A stretch of 64,000 bases of DNA. Source: an uncultured Cytophagaceae bacterium. Its GTDB lineage: Bacteria > Bacteroidota > Bacteroidia > Cytophagales > Spirosomataceae. The notes beneath the pieces are model-generated. The model saw only the letters and a program-made list of their open reading frames with translations, was not told the DNA's origin and made no database searches. The stretch spans positions 1-64,000 of the forward strand of contig CAIZMB010000046.1 in the NCBI GenBank assembly GCA_903933935.1, in the 5' to 3' direction. Shown one piece after another: positions 16,424-27,301 of the stretch. Position numbers and translations under genes: made by a program. Each line of letters opens with the position of its first letter. Positions within the stretch are counted from its first letter, which is position 1.

Positions 16424-17659
16424 TTAGTTGCCAGAGGTAAATTCTAATGGAAGTGCTTCCCCTTTCATAAATAAATTTGCTTTTTCTGGGTATAAAATTG
16501 ATTGTACTACATTAACTCTTCCCAAAGAATGTCCAGCCATATTACCCAAAATTATGATGGATGAATTATCTTTTGGATTGTGAAGATAGTAATTTTTAAA
16601 TCCATGCCACCATCCTGTGTGATAGGTAAGCCACTCACCATTATCGAGTTGTGTTAGGCGCCAACCAAATCCATAGTTTTTCGGAAGGGTAGTAGGTATG
16701 GTGTGTTGTGGAGTGAAAGCTTCCTCCAAAGTGCTTGATTTGACTATTTTTTCTTCATTTAAAGCGCTGTCCCAAAGATGCAGATCTTCAACGGTGGAAT
16801 AAATCCCTTTATCTCCCGTCACTCCATCTAAGTGATTAAAGTCAGAAACGGCAGGCCCTCCACGCCTTGGTACATATCCTGTAGCAGCAGTTTTCAGCAT
16901 TTCCGGATGCAATGGATCGTAAATAAAAGTTTCTTTCATGCCTGCTGGCTCGAAAATATTTTTCTTGACGTAGGTTCTAAAGTTTTCACCACTTAATTTT
17001 TCCACGATATAAGCTAATAACATATAGTTTGTGTTATTGTAGCTGAAGCGTGCGTTAGGCCGATAATCAATATGGGGTTTTAAACGGATCATCATTTCCA
17101 CAACTTTTTGATTGGTCAATGGAACTTTCTTATCATACATTTTATCCATGTTGTAGGCATAATCAGAAAGGCCAGAACGATGGGTTAATAAACTCCGAAT
17201 GGTTAAGCTAGAATCGTATGGGAATCCTTGAATGTGTTTGTAGATAGGGTCGTCGTAGCCTAATAGGTTTTTTTCCTTTAACTGCATGATGGCCACCGCG
17301 GTAAATTGCTTGGACACGGAGGCCAACTGGAAATGGGTGTGGCTATTGATGGGTGTTTTTGTGAAATAGTTGGCGTAGCCAAATGATTTATTATAAATTA
17401 CTTTTCCGTATTGAGAAATTAAAACAGCCCCATTGAATCCGGTGTTTTGTTGGAGTTTTTTGAAAAAAGTATCCAATTTGATGGATTTTTGTTCCGCTAT
17501 TTTAGGGTCAAAAAGTAAACTGATACTATCGTTTTTTAATTCTATTTTTGTTTTTGAATGAAAGAAACTTCTAGTTTGATGAGAACTTGCTAATAGACCG
17601 ATTAACATAAAGGTCGATAAAATGAGTATTAGTTTAGAACTCTTAGCAATTTTCGGCAT
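16424..17659 (-). CDS. Serine hydrolase, class C beta-lactamase/PBP family
   Basis: A 411-aa periplasmic or membrane-anchored protein. An N-terminal hydrophobic segment (KLILILSTFMLIGLLASS) is followed by the beta-lactamase fold. The SxxK motif is SVSK in QLASVSKQFTAVA, the YxN motif is YNN in RFSYNNTNYML, and the third motif is HTGWWHG in place of KTG. Members cleave D-Ala peptides or small esters; nothing here shows antibiotic resistance. It leads a two-gene unit with the NTF2-like protein. Confidence 0.87.
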   Translation of the reverse strand: MPKIAKSSKLILILSTFMLIGLLASSHQTRSFFHSKTKIELKNDSISLLFDPKIAEQKSIKLDTFFKKLQQNTGFNGAVLISQYGKVIYNKSFGYANYFTKTPINSHTHFQLASVSKQFTAVAIMQLKEKNLLGYDDPIYKHIQGFPYDSSLTIRSLLTHRSGLSDYAYNMDKMYDKKVPLTNQKVVEMMIRLKPHIDYRPNARFSYNNTNYMLLAYIVEKLSGENFRTYVKKNIFEPAGMKETFIYDPLHPEMLKTAATGYVPRRGGPAVSDFNHLDGVTGDKGIYSTVEDLHLWDSALNEEKIVKSSTLEEAFTPQHTIPTTLPKNYGFGWRLTQLDNGEWLTYHTGWWHGFKNYYLHNPKDNSSIIILGNMAGHSLGRVNVVQSILYPEKANLFMKGEALPLEFTSGN

Positions 17660-17767
17660 ATTGGTTGGAAAATATTTAAGGCAATTTATTTAAATTAGCG
17701 TTTATATCAAATCTTCGCTTCTTTTAATTAACAAATAAACGGAAGCAAAACAATTCCAGGAAAAAAA

Positions 17768-17989
17768 TTGGGCACGATATTGAAATTAATCTTTTTGGGT
17801 TTAATTCGCATGTATCAAGGAATGATATCTCCGTTTTTGCCTAATTCCTGTCGGTACCAACCGACTTGCTCCGAATATTCAAAACAAGCCTTATTGAAAT
17901 ACGGATTTTTCAAGGGATTTCGAATGGCCATTCGGCGTATATCCAGTTGCCATCCCTGGGGAGGTAGTGGCTATGATCCGTTACCGTAA
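17768..17989 (+). CDS. yidD: Membrane protein insertion efficiency factor YidD
   Basis: A 73-aa basic protein with an N-terminal amphipathic segment and the family signature: RMYQGMISPFLPNSCRYQPTCSEYSKQAL with conserved Cys residues, then KGFRMAIRRISSCHPWGGSGYDPLP. It assists YidC-dependent insertion at the inner membrane. The start is TTG at 17768, needed because the first ATG (17810) would remove the conserved N-terminal helix. It is not next to yidC, rnpA or rpmH here. Confidence 0.92.
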   Translation: MGTILKLIFLGLIRMYQGMISPFLPNSCRYQPTCSEYSKQALLKYGFFKGFRMAIRRISSCHPWGGSGYDPLP

Positions 17990-18139
17990 ACAATCTCATT
18001 TTAATAAGAAAAATTAATAGATCAAAGGAGACAAATCGATGTCTGTAGAATTTAAATTGTGATAACAATCAACAAAAATATAGTATGCTTGCATAATATA
18101 TTTTTTCTCTGCAAATTTGTTTCAAATACTTAAAAAATT

Positions 18140-19918
18140 ATGGCTAAAGAATACGACCGTCGGAATCTCGACTTCCTTTTAAAGGAGGTTTTTGATAGTG
18201 CTTCCCTTTGTAAATATCCTCGCTTTGCGGATTATACACCTGACATGTTTGACATGTTATTGGATTCAGCTGATTTAATTGCCGAGAAATATTTGCGTCC
18301 CATTTATGTCGATTCGGATCGGAAGGCAGCTGAATTAGTGGATGGTGTGGTACAAGTGCATCCGGGAGTTGAGCCTTACATGAAGGAGATGGGCGAGTCG
18401 GGAATGATTGGTGTTACATTTGATCTTGAGCATGGGGGTCAGCAATTGCCATCATTAATAGGCGGGGCACATGAATTTATTCGGGGTGCTGCGCATAATT
18501 CAGTAGTAATGTTTACGGGTCTTTCTCATGGAGCAGCACATTTAATTGCGTCTTTTGGTTCAAAAGAATTAGCAGATAAATTTGTCCCTAACATGCTTTC
18601 TGGCAAATGGGCTGGTACGATGTGTTTAACTGAACCACAAGCAGGAAGCTCGTTGAACGACGTTACTACATCTGCCAAAGATTTAGGAGATGGAACGTAT
18701 TCCATTAAAGGTCAAAAAATATTTATTTCGGGAGGAGACAATCATTTTTCTGAAAACATCATTCACTTAGTTCTGGCTAGGTTGGAAGGTGCACCTGCAG
18801 GTACTAAAGGAATTTCTCTTTTTGTCGTGCCTAAAAAGCGAATCGAAAATGGCCAATTGGTTCAAAATGAGGTGGTTTCTTTAGGTGTCTACCATAAAAT
18901 GGGCCAAAAAGCTACACCGGCACTTCATTTATCCTTCGGAGATAAAGCAGCGTCAATTGGTTATTTAGTTGGCGAGCCCAATAAAGGCCTAAAATACATG
19001 TTTCAGATGATGAATGAGGCGCGAATCGGAGTGGGTATGGGTGGAGCCTATATTGCTTCTGCCGCATATCATTTCTCAAAGCAATATGCAAACGAAAGAT
19101 CTCAGGGTCGTTTATTGACCAATAAAGATCCCAATACTCCGCCGACTTTAATTAAAAATCATCCGGATGTGCAACGTATGTTGTATTTCCAAAAAGCTAT
19201 TGTCGAAGGATCCATGGGATTGCTTTTCCAATGTCTCCTTTGGGATGATTTAACTAAGTGTGCGGAAGGTGAGGAACAGTCGGAGGCCCAATTGTTATTA
19301 GATCTAATGACGACCGTCGCTAAAACGTATCCAGCTGAAATGGGAACATTAGCGGTCAACCAAGGACTTCAAGTACTAGGTGGTTATGGGTATACGGAAG
19401 ATTTTCCTTTGGAACAAATGGCAAGAGACGTACGGATTATGTCTATTTATGAAGGAACTACTGGAATTCATGGATTAACATTGTTAGGTAGAGGCATCCC
19501 TTCAAACAATGGTCAGGCGCTTCAAACCTTAGGGAAATGGATCGCAAAAGATATTGAATTAGGTAAATCTTCTGATTTGGTTACTAAATATGCGGATATT
19601 TTAGAAGCAGAAGTGGCCAATTTGACCAAGGTTACCATGCACAAATTAGGCATTGCGATGCAAGGAAAATTTGATATTTATTTGGCTGATTCCACATTAT
19701 ATATGGAATTGTTTGGTATAGTTACCGTGGCATGGCAATGGTTGAAGCAGGGAAATATAGCAGCTGCTGCCATAAAAGCAGGAGGCTTACGTGCAGATGA
19801 GCTAGCTTTTTACCAAGATAAAATTCATACGATGAAATTTTTCTTCCATTATGAGGTTCCTAAAACATTAGGTTTATCCAAACGATTAATGGACGATGAA
19901 ATATTAACTATTTTTTAA
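18140..19918 (+). CDS. Acyl-CoA dehydrogenase with C-terminal extension
   Basis: A 592-aa FAD enzyme that forms trans-2-enoyl-CoA in fatty acid oxidation. The FAD-binding segment [17 protein letters not shown] is at about residue 165 and the catalytic Glu is in [12 protein letters not shown]. The additional 150 residues after that contain a helical C-terminal domain, as in the long AcdA/DmdC-like subgroup. The upstream 150 nt carry no gene. The M1 peptidase gene follows after 23 nt on the same strand. The exact acyl chain specificity is not visible. Confidence 0.92.
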   Translation: MAKEYDRRNLDFLLKEVFDSASLCKYPRFADYTPDMFDMLLDSADLIAEKYLRPIYVDSDRKAAELVDGVVQVHPGVEPYMKEMGESGMIGVTFDLEHGGQQLPSLIGGAHEFIRGAAHNSVVMFTGLSHGAAHLIASFGSKELADKFVPNMLSGKWAGTMCLTEPQAGSSLNDVTTSAKDLGDGTYSIKGQKIFISGGDNHFSENIIHLVLARLEGAPAGTKGISLFVVPKKRIENGQLVQNEVVSLGVYHKMGQKATPALHLSFGDKAASIGYLVGEPNKGLKYMFQMMNEARIGVGMGGAYIASAAYHFSKQYANERSQGRLLTNKDPNTPPTLIKNHPDVQRMLYFQKAIVEGSMGLLFQCLLWDDLTKCAEGEEQSEAQLLLDLMTTVAKTYPAEMGTLAVNQGLQVLGGYGYTEDFPLEQMARDVRIMSIYEGTTGIHGLTLLGRGIPSNNGQALQTLGKWIAKDIELGKSSDLVTKYADILEAEVANLTKVTMHKLGIAMQGKFDIYLADSTLYMELFGIVTVAWQWLKQGNIAAAAIKAGGLRADELAFYQDKIHTMKFFFHYEVPKTLGLSKRLMDDEILTIF

Positions 19919-19941
19919 TTTATTTTCTAAAACAATCGATC

Positions 19942-21894
19942 ATGTTTAAAAATACATTAGTCATTTTATTTTTTGTGGCATTTTCTGCTTTGGGACAGAC
20001 TAAGTCGACTTATAATGCCTATGAATTATTTCATCCACTTTGGAATTATGGTCCTGCATCTTCGGCTCGTTCGGGTTCCGGTATTCCAGGCCCTACGTAT
20101 TGGCAAAACTCGGTAGACTATAAAATATCCGCATCTTTAGATGAAGAAGCTCGTAAAATATCGGGTGAGGTGGAGATGACTTATAAGAATAATTCTCCGG
20201 ATAAATTGCCTTTTTTATGGTTGCAATTAGACCAAAATTCATTCTCGACTAAATCGCGTGGAGGCAAAAGCACGCCAGTTTCAGGTGGAAGATTTGGTAA
20301 TATAGGTTTTGAGGGAGGATATCAAATTGAGAGTGTAATGGTAGATGGGAAACCAGCAAATTTTGTGGTGGACGACACGCGTATGCAAATTCGTTTGGCT
20401 CAACCCATGGCTGAAAAAGTGGGTATAGCCAAAATTAAAATCGTTTATTCGTTTAAGTCTCCGGCGAATGGCCATGACCGAATGGGTATTCAAGAAACTA
20501 AAAATGGTGCTATTTTCACCGTGGCCCAATGGTTTCCAAGGATGTGCGTATATGACGATATAGAGGGTTGGAATGTCCTGCCATATTTAGGCGCGGGTGA
20601 ATTTTATTTGGAATATGGAAATTTCGAGTATTCCATTAATGTACCGGCTTCACATATCGTAGTAGGATCGGGAGAACTTGTTAATCCATCGGAAGTGTAT
20701 ACCGCAGACCAAGTGAAAAAATGGGCTTTGGCGGCACAGTCTGAAACTACCGTGGTGATTCGGTCTGCTGAGGAGGTATTAAATCCCGCTTCAAGGCCAT
20801 CGAAAGACCGTTTAACTTGGAAATTCAAATGTTTAAATGCCCGTGATGTCGCTTTTGCCACTTCAAAATCATTTATTTTAGACGCAGCTAGAATCAATTT
20901 ACCAAGTGGTAAAAAATCCATGGCTGTTTCTGTTTATCCTGTGGAGTCCAACGGGCAAAATGCTTGGGGACGTTCAACGGAATATGTGAAAGCGTCGATT
21001 GAATATTATTCAAATTGGCTTTACGAATATACCTATCCGGTAGCGACGAATGTGGCGGGTATCGTTTCGGGTATGGAATATCCTGGGATTATCTTTTGTG
21101 GCTACCGTGATCAAACGCGTGCGCTGATGGGAGTTACAGATCATGAGTTTGGGCACAACTGGTTTCCAATGATTGTAGGTTCAAATGAGCGTAAGTTTCC
21201 TTGGATGGATGAAGGTTTTAATACATTCATTAATTTTTATTCCATGGACGCCTTTAATAAAGGAGAGTTTAAAAGTCAGAAAATGGATATGCATCAAATA
21301 GCCCCTAGAATGTTTAGGGAATATGCGGATCCCATTATTTCGATTCCTGATGTCATTCAACCCATGAATTTAGGTTGGGAAGCCTATAATAAACCAGGCA
21401 TAGGTTTAAAGATTTTACGTGAAAATATCTTAGGTGCGGATCGTTTTGATTATGCGTTTAAGAACTATATCAAGCATTGGGCATTCAAGCATCCTACGCC
21501 ACTCGACTTTTTTAAGGCGATGGAAGATGGCGCGGGCGAAGATTTGGGTTGGTTTTGGAAATCTTGGTTTTACGAATTGTGGCGTCTAGATCAATCGGTG
21601 AAGGATGTGGATTACATCGAACAAGACCCAGCAAAAGGAGCCTTAATTACCATTGAAAACATGGAAAAGATGGCCATGCCAGCTGTGGTGGATGTGGAAT
21701 TAGTTAGTGGGGCGAAAGAACGTTTTACTTTTCCTGTTGAAATTTGGCAAAGAGGAAGTTCTTGGACCTTTAGAACGTCAACGACCATTCCCATCAAGTC
21801 AGTGACGATTGATCCAGATCATGTGTTCCCCGATATCAATAGTAAAAATGATATTTGGAGGCCTACCGTTTTTAGAGCACCTAGAGGAAATTAG
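19942..21894 (+). CDS. M1 family metallopeptidase (aminopeptidase N-like), secreted
   Basis: A 650-aa zinc peptidase. A signal peptide ([19 protein letters not shown]) is followed by a beta-rich N-terminal domain and the gluzincin core HEFGHNW (zinc ligands, about residue 401) with the third ligand Glu in WMDEGFNTF, 18 residues after the second His. The substrate-binding GxMEN motif of classic aminopeptidases is replaced by VSGMEYPG, a substitution common in this bacteroidotal group. A probable periplasmic peptide scavenger. A strong terminator follows. Confidence 0.9.
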   Translation: MFKNTLVILFFVAFSALGQTKSTYNAYELFHPLWNYGPASSARSGSGIPGPTYWQNSVDYKISASLDEEARKISGEVEMTYKNNSPDKLPFLWLQLDQNSFSTKSRGGKSTPVSGGRFGNIGFEGGYQIESVMVDGKPANFVVDDTRMQIRLAQPMAEKVGIAKIKIVYSFKSPANGHDRMGIQETKNGAIFTVAQWFPRMCVYDDIEGWNVLPYLGAGEFYLEYGNFEYSINVPASHIVVGSGELVNPSEVYTADQVKKWALAAQSETTVVIRSAEEVLNPASRPSKDRLTWKFKCLNARDVAFATSKSFILDAARINLPSGKKSMAVSVYPVESNGQNAWGRSTEYVKASIEYYSNWLYEYTYPVATNVAGIVSGMEYPGIIFCGYRDQTRALMGVTDHEFGHNWFPMIVGSNERKFPWMDEGFNTFINFYSMDAFNKGEFKSQKMDMHQIAPRMFREYADPIISIPDVIQPMNLGWEAYNKPGIGLKILRENILGADRFDYAFKNYIKHWAFKHPTPLDFFKAMEDGAGEDLGWFWKSWFYELWRLDQSVKDVDYIEQDPAKGALITIENMEKMAMPAVVDVELVSGAKERFTFPVEIWQRGSSWTFRTSTTIPIKSVTIDPDHVFPDINSKNDIWRPTVFRAPRGN

Positions 21895-21935
21895 CCAACC
21901 GTAAATTTTCCTTTTTTGGGTTGAATTCAAAATTC

Positions 21936-21981
21936 AATACCGACGTAGCCATATTTTTGTGAGCTAGGTCGGTATTTTTTT
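21936..21981 (+). terminator. Terminator after the M1 peptidase gene
   Basis: AATACCGAC pairs with GTCGGTATT, with an inner TAGC/GCTA, and a run of at least 7 T follows. Confidence 0.85.
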
Positions 21982-22180
21982 AATCTTTTTTTCTAAATAA
22001 ATTTTATAGTATTATTTGAAGTTTAATTACCATTTAATCACTTATTTTTATGACTATTCACATATGAATGGATCACTATTCTCTTTGAAAAAGTGCCTTT
22101 AATTAGTTTAAAAGCATTTATTTGCGAATGAAAAGTTTTTTTTTAAAAAAAGCCTTTATATCTTCACCCAATTAAAGTCG

Positions 22181-25100
22181 ATGAATTTAACTATTATGTC
22201 GACTAAACATCTAAAAAACCATTTTATGAAATCAAACTTTTACCGCAGCAAGTTTCTGTACTTGCTGGCCTTTCTGCTCTCTAGTTCTTGGGTAGCATTT
22301 GGCCAAAATCAAACTATTACAGGTAAAGTGACCGATGAAAAAGGCGAGGCCTTGATCGGAGTAAACATCATCGTTAAGGAGACCAATAAAGGAACCTCGA
22401 CGAATGCAGATGGAAAGTATAGTCTTTCTGTACCTGGTAGTTCTAGTAAAATCATTTTTACTTTTGTGAGTTATGAAAGTAAAGAAGTGACCGTAGGGAA
22501 TCAAAGCATAATCAATGTTTCTCTTAATCCTGATGCAAAAAGCCTTTCTGAGGTAGTTGTCGTAGGTTACGGTGTTCAGAAAAAGGCGACGGTTTCTGGA
22601 TCAGTTGTATCCGTTAAAGGATCAGACTTACAGAAATCGCCGAGTGTTAACTTAAGTAATTCACTTGCTGGTCGTATGGCTGGGGTAGTTGCGGTTAACC
22701 GTTCTGGAGAACCAGGTTATGATGGATCATCTATTCGTATCCGTGGTGCTAACACCTTGAATAACAATGATGCCTTGATCGTAATTGACGGTATTCCAAA
22801 TCGTTCGGGAGGTTTAGACCGTATTAACCCTGCTGATATTGAGACGATCTCTGTTTTAAAAGATGCATCAGCAGCTATTTACGGTGCTCGTGCAGCGAAT
22901 GGAGTTATCTTGATTACCACGAAAAAAGGAAAAACAGGAAAGCCAGAGTTGTCTTATTCATTCAACCAAGGTTTTGCTGATCCTACCGTTATCCCTAAAT
23001 TAACTAATGCTGCACAATACGTAGGTATGTTAAATGATTTGGATATCTATCAATTACCAACAAACCAATGGAGTGCGGCAACTGCTGCGTATAAAGCTAC
23101 AGGGGTTTATAATGGTAGAAAGGCTCCTTATAGCCCAACTGACATTCAAAAATATGCTGATGGGTCTGATCCATGGCTTTACCCGAATACAGATTGGTAC
23201 AAGTCGACTTTAAAATCATGGTCACCTCAGTCTCGTCACAATGTTCAAATGAGTGGGGGTAGCGAGAATATTAAGTACCTAGCTTCTTTAGGTTACCAAA
23301 ATCAAGATGCATTTTATAAAAATTCGGCTACTGGATTTGAGCAATACGATTTGCGTTTGAATTTAGATGCAAAGATTAATGAAAATGTGAATTTATCTAT
23401 TGGTATTTTAGGTCGTGAAGAATTTCGTAGATTCCCAACTAAGCCTGCCGGTGCAATTTTCAGGATGCAAATGAGAGGTAAACCTCAGGAACAAGCATTT
23501 TGGCCAAACGGCTTACCGGGTCCTGATATTGAAAATGGTGAAAATCCAGTGGTTATCACAACCAACCTAACAGGTTATGACCATGATAAGCAAAGTTATT
23601 TCCAAACGAATGGACAGTTAGACGTTAAAATTCCTTGGATTCAAGGGTTGAAATTAACAGGTACAGCTGCGATAGATAAGCGTTTCCGTGCGACTAAGCG
23701 TTGGGAGACACCATGGACTCTTTATCAAAAAGGAAGTGGTTTTGAAGCAGATGGTAAAACACCAACGTTGGTGGCATCTAAGCGTGGACCTGCAGAGCCT
23801 CGCTTAACATTAGGTGATGAAAATCAATTAAATGTTTTATTAGGAGCTATCGCTACTTATGAGCGTAAATTTAACGCTCACGGTATTACGGTATTAGCTG
23901 GAACGAATAGAGAAACCATTAATGGAGATAACTTCAATGCGTATCGTCGTTTCTTCATTTCCCCAGCTTTAGATCAAATATTTGCCGGAGGAGATTTAGA
24001 GAAAAATAATGGTGGTGGTGCTTATGAGCGTGCACGTTTGAACTATTTTGGTCGTGTGGCTTATAACTTCAAAGAAAAGTATTTAGCTGAATTCTTATGG
24101 CGTTATGATGGATCTGATATTTTCCCTGAGGCTACTCGCTATGGTTTTTTCCCAGGCGGTATGTTAGGCTGGGTGATGTCGGAAGAAAGTTTCATCAAAG
24201 ATCAGTTACCTGTAATCAATTTCTTGAAATTGAGAGGTTCATGGGGACAAATGGGTAATGACCAAATTGCGACTTACCAGTATTTATCTACCTATGGATT
24301 TAGAAGTTACATCATTGGTAACGTAGAAACAAAAACTTTATTTGAGACTAAAATTCCGAACACGAACATTCAGTGGGAGGTGGCTACTAACTCGGATATT
24401 GGTTTAGAAGGTTCATTATTCAATGATAAGGTTACTTTTGAGATGGATTATTTCTATAACAAGCGTACGGATATCCTTTGGGTTAAAAACGCTTCTGTTC
24501 CTCAGTCGACAGGTTTGACTTTACCAGCTCAAAATATTGGAGAAGTAGAAAACTCAGGTTTTGACTTTACAATAGGATATCGCAATCAAATTGGTGATTT
24601 CAAATACAATGTAGGTTTAAACGGAGGTTATGCTAAGAATAAGATTTTATTCTGGGATGAGGCACCAGGTGCGCCAGAATGGCAACGTTCTACGGGTAGA
24701 CCGATGAATACCTTCGTAGCTTACCAATATGATGGGGTATTTAAGGATCAAGCGGATATCGATGCAACAACGATAAGCTATAAAGCTCTCGTGAATACTT
24801 TGCGTCCAGGAGATATGAAATACAAGGATTGGAATGGGGATGGAAAAATTACTCCAGATGATGCGGTTCGTAACGACTTCACTCAATTACCATTGTTCCA
24901 AGGAGGTTTGAATTTCGGAGCTACTTATAAGAATTTTGATTTAACGATCTTATTTCAAGGAGCAGCAGGGGCGATGCAATACGTAAGTGCGGGTGAAATG
25001 GGAAATATTGGTAATTATTTAACTGATATTTATGAAAACCGCTGGACGGTAGAAAACCCTAGTAGCGTACATCCTCGTATTGCTAACCGTAATGATCAAT

Positions 25101-25354
25101 ATTTTTCAGCTAACAACACATATTGGTTGAGAAGTTCAGATTACATTCGTTTGAAAAACTTTGAAATCGGATATAATCTTCCTGAAACATTATTGAGTAA
25201 AATTGGTTTAAAGAACGCTAGGTTATATACCAATGGTCTGAATATGTTTACATGGGATAAGTTGAAAGTATTCGATCCAGAAACTGTGAGCTCTACAGGC
25301 CAGTATTACCCACAATCTAAGATTATAAATTTAGGATTAACAGCAACGTTTTAA
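22181..25354 (+). CDS. SusC/RagA-family TonB-dependent outer-membrane transporter
   Basis: A 1057-aa outer-membrane channel that imports a ligand captured by the paired SusD. After the signal peptide (FLYLLAFLLSSSWVAFGQ) comes a carboxypeptidase-D-like domain (TITGKVTDEKGEALIGVNI), a TonB-box-like stretch (LSEVVVVGYG) and the plug (SLAGRMAGVVAVNRSGEPG, IRIRGANTLNNNDALIVIDG). A 22-strand barrel follows and the chain ends in LGLTATF with a terminal Phe. Three in-frame ATGs (22181, 22196, 22226) are possible; 22226 gives the most compact signal peptide. It heads the five-gene accessory block. The ligand is unknown; no glycoside hydrolase other than DUF1080 is adjacent. Confidence 0.95.
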   Translation: MNLTIMSTKHLKNHFMKSNFYRSKFLYLLAFLLSSSWVAFGQNQTITGKVTDEKGEALIGVNIIVKETNKGTSTNADGKYSLSVPGSSSKIIFTFVSYESKEVTVGNQSIINVSLNPDAKSLSEVVVVGYGVQKKATVSGSVVSVKGSDLQKSPSVNLSNSLAGRMAGVVAVNRSGEPGYDGSSIRIRGANTLNNNDALIVIDGIPNRSGGLDRINPADIETISVLKDASAAIYGARAANGVILITTKKGKTGKPELSYSFNQGFADPTVIPKLTNAAQYVGMLNDLDIYQLPTNQWSAATAAYKATGVYNGRKAPYSPTDIQKYADGSDPWLYPNTDWYKSTLKSWSPQSRHNVQMSGGSENIKYLASLGYQNQDAFYKNSATGFEQYDLRLNLDAKINENVNLSIGILGREEFRRFPTKPAGAIFRMQMRGKPQEQAFWPNGLPGPDIENGENPVVITTNLTGYDHDKQSYFQTNGQLDVKIPWIQGLKLTGTAAIDKRFRATKRWETPWTLYQKGSGFEADGKTPTLVASKRGPAEPRLTLGDENQLNVLLGAIATYERKFNAHGITVLAGTNRETINGDNFNAYRRFFISPALDQIFAGGDLEKNNGGGAYERARLNYFGRVAYNFKEKYLAEFLWRYDGSDIFPEATRYGFFPGGMLGWVMSEESFIKDQLPVINFLKLRGSWGQMGNDQIATYQYLSTYGFRSYIIGNVETKTLFETKIPNTNIQWEVATNSDIGLEGSLFNDKVTFEMDYFYNKRTDILWVKNASVPQSTGLTLPAQNIGEVENSGFDFTIGYRNQIGDFKYNVGLNGGYAKNKILFWDEAPGAPEWQRSTGRPMNTFVAYQYDGVFKDQADIDATTISYKALVNTLRPGDMKYKDWNGDGKITPDDAVRNDFTQLPLFQGGLNFGATYKNFDLTILFQGAAGAMQYVSAGEMGNIGNYLTDIYENRWTVENPSSVHPRIANRNDQYFSANNTYWLRSSDYIRLKNFEIGYNLPETLLSKIGLKNARLYTNGLNMFTWDKLKVFDPETVSSTGQYYPQSKIINLGLTATF

Positions 25355-25373
25355 TTATTAACTAGACAAAACA

Positions 25374-27221
25374 ATGAAAAAAAGATATGTAATCATTGCG
25401 CTATCGGTTTTTGGCACTGTCTTCACGAGCTGTAATGACAGTTTTGTTAACACAAAACCTTTAGATCAACTTTCTGAATCTGTTGTTTGGACAGATCCAA
25501 GCTTGGCAGAAGCCTTTGTAACTGAACTCTACGGAGGTTTAGGTAATGGAGGTTTTGATGAGCAGATGTTGGCTTCCTTGACGGATGAAGCATCCTTTAC
25601 GCACCCAGGTCGTAACATTACTACAATCACTGAATCACGTTCAAATCCTGCCGATCCAGGTTGGATTAACGGAACCTTAAGCTGGCAACAAATGTATATT
25701 CGTATACGTGCTTGTAACGTGGCTTTAGAAAACTTGAAAAAGGCAACTACTTTTCCTAAAGCTACTGTCGATCGATTGAATGGAGAGGCTAAGTTCATGC
25801 GAGCTTACTATTACCATCAATTAGTTCGTTATTATGGGGGTGTTCCTCTCGTAGATAAATCATTCTCATTATCTGATACTGAATTCTTGTCGAAAAGAAA
25901 CACGATGAAAGAGTGTATCGCTTTTATTGAGAAGGAATGTGATGAGTCTGCTGCTTTATTGACTGGAACTATGGCTGCGGGACGTGCTTCTAGAGCAGCT
26001 GCATTAGCATTAAAATCTCGTATTTTAATCTATGCAGCTAGTGATTTATATGATGCGAGTACGGCTAAGTCTAAATCTGCTGCGATGGCAGCTTACACAA
26101 ATCCTGAGTTTGTTGCTTTTGTAGACGGTTCTCGTACTGAGCGCTGGACTAAAGCTAAGAATGCAGCTAAAGCTGTATTAGATTTGCCAGGTTTCGGTAA
26201 TAAATTGAATTTATCTGAGCCCGCATCTAAAGATGATGGAACGACAAATTATATGAACAACTCTTTATCCAGAAATGGTGGAGAGAAAGAATTAATTTTT
26301 GCTCGTTATTTCATCAATGCCAAAGCTGAGAATGGTGGACGTATTGGTTTGTTTAACGGACCTAATGGATACAACAACTGGGCTGGAAATGCACCGATTC
26401 AAAATTTCGTAGATGATTATGAAATGATGGATGGTACTAAGTTTTCATGGTCTAAGCCTGATCATTCGGCTGCTCCCTATGTAAATCGTGATCCTCGTTT
26501 CTACGCTACTTTAATGTATGATGGTTCTTCTTGGAAGCCTCGTTCAGCGAGTGCAGCTCCAAAAGATCCATTTAATCAAATACAAACTGGACAGTATGAG
26601 ATTATGTCAGGTTCTAATAAGGTGGCTTATTTTGGTTTAGATACGCGTAAAAGTTCAATCGAAGACTGGAACGGAAGTTATACGGGATATTACTTCCGTA
26701 AATTTACAGACCCTAATCCAGCGATTGTTGACCAAAATACTTGGCAACAAATTCCTTGGCCTTTCTTCCGCTATACAGAAGCCGTGTTGAATTATGTGGA
26801 GGCTTGTATTGAGTTAGGTGAAGATGCTGAAGCGCGTGCTTGGTTGAACAAAGTTCGTTTCCGTTCAGGTATGCCTGCTATTACAGAGAGCGGTGATGCT
26901 TTACGTCAACGTTATCGCAATGAGCGTCGCATTGAAATGGCTTTCGAGGAGCAAAGATATCATGATGCGCGTCGTTGGATGATTGCAGGTTCTACCTTAG
27001 GTAATAAAGTTCAAATCATTAACGTGATTGGTACTTTGAAGCCAGGAAAAACGGTTACACTTTATCGTTATGATCCTACTAGCTACGATTATCAATATAA
27101 AGTAGTTCCTATGGATCCAGGTAAAGAAAACCGCGCTTGGGGAGATAAGATGTATTTCTTACCTATCCATCGTGACGAAATGAACCGTAACAAAAATTTG
27201 GTTCAGAATCCTGGATATTAA
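25374..27221 (+). CDS. SusD/RagB-family nutrient-binding lipoprotein
   Basis: A 615-aa surface lipoprotein that caps the SusC channel and binds the ligand. The signal peptide ends in the lipobox FTSCND. The N-terminal FVNTKPLDQLSESVVWTD and the TPR helices (AKFMRAYYYHQLVRYYGGVPLVDKS) are typical, as is the C-terminal RRIEMAFEEQRYHDARRW followed by FLPIHRDEMNRN. It starts 19 nt after susC. The ligand cannot be inferred from the binding surface by eye. Confidence 0.95.
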   Translation: MKKRYVIIALSVFGTVFTSCNDSFVNTKPLDQLSESVVWTDPSLAEAFVTELYGGLGNGGFDEQMLASLTDEASFTHPGRNITTITESRSNPADPGWINGTLSWQQMYIRIRACNVALENLKKATTFPKATVDRLNGEAKFMRAYYYHQLVRYYGGVPLVDKSFSLSDTEFLSKRNTMKECIAFIEKECDESAALLTGTMAAGRASRAAALALKSRILIYAASDLYDASTAKSKSAAMAAYTNPEFVAFVDGSRTERWTKAKNAAKAVLDLPGFGNKLNLSEPASKDDGTTNYMNNSLSRNGGEKELIFARYFINAKAENGGRIGLFNGPNGYNNWAGNAPIQNFVDDYEMMDGTKFSWSKPDHSAAPYVNRDPRFYATLMYDGSSWKPRSASAAPKDPFNQIQTGQYEIMSGSNKVAYFGLDTRKSSIEDWNGSYTGYYFRKFTDPNPAIVDQNTWQQIPWPFFRYTEAVLNYVEACIELGEDAEARAWLNKVRFRSGMPAITESGDALRQRYRNERRIEMAFEEQRYHDARRWMIAGSTLGNKVQIINVIGTLKPGKTVTLYRYDPTSYDYQYKVVPMDPGKENRAWGDKMYFLPIHRDEMNRNKNLVQNPGY

Positions 27222-27235
27222 TCCAAATTAATTTT

Positions 27236-27279
27236 AAAGGAAATGGGGAAGTTTAACGACTTTCCCATTTCCTTTTTTT
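27236..27279 (+). terminator. Strong hairpin with T run between susD and the UnbV gene
   Basis: GGAAATGGGGAAGT and ACTTTCCCATTTCC form a 14-bp stem (one G-T pair) with a 6-nt loop, followed by TTTTTTT. It should cut transcription after susCD and lower expression of the three downstream genes. Confidence 0.85.
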
Positions 27280-27301
27280 ATTTTTAGCATAAAAATCTTT
27301 C

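Noticed and set aside
16424-17659. Serine hydrolase as an antibiotic-resistance beta-lactamase
   Set aside because: The third motif is HTGWWHG and the sequence fits the broad esterase/peptidase group; nothing indicates resistance.
18043-18066. Tiny ORF (MSVEFKL) behind an AAAGGAG-like sequence
   Set aside because: Seven codons, no link to a hairpin or to the following acyl-CoA dehydrogenase, and no composition bias; Shine-Dalgarno-like sequences are also not a reliable guide in this phylum.
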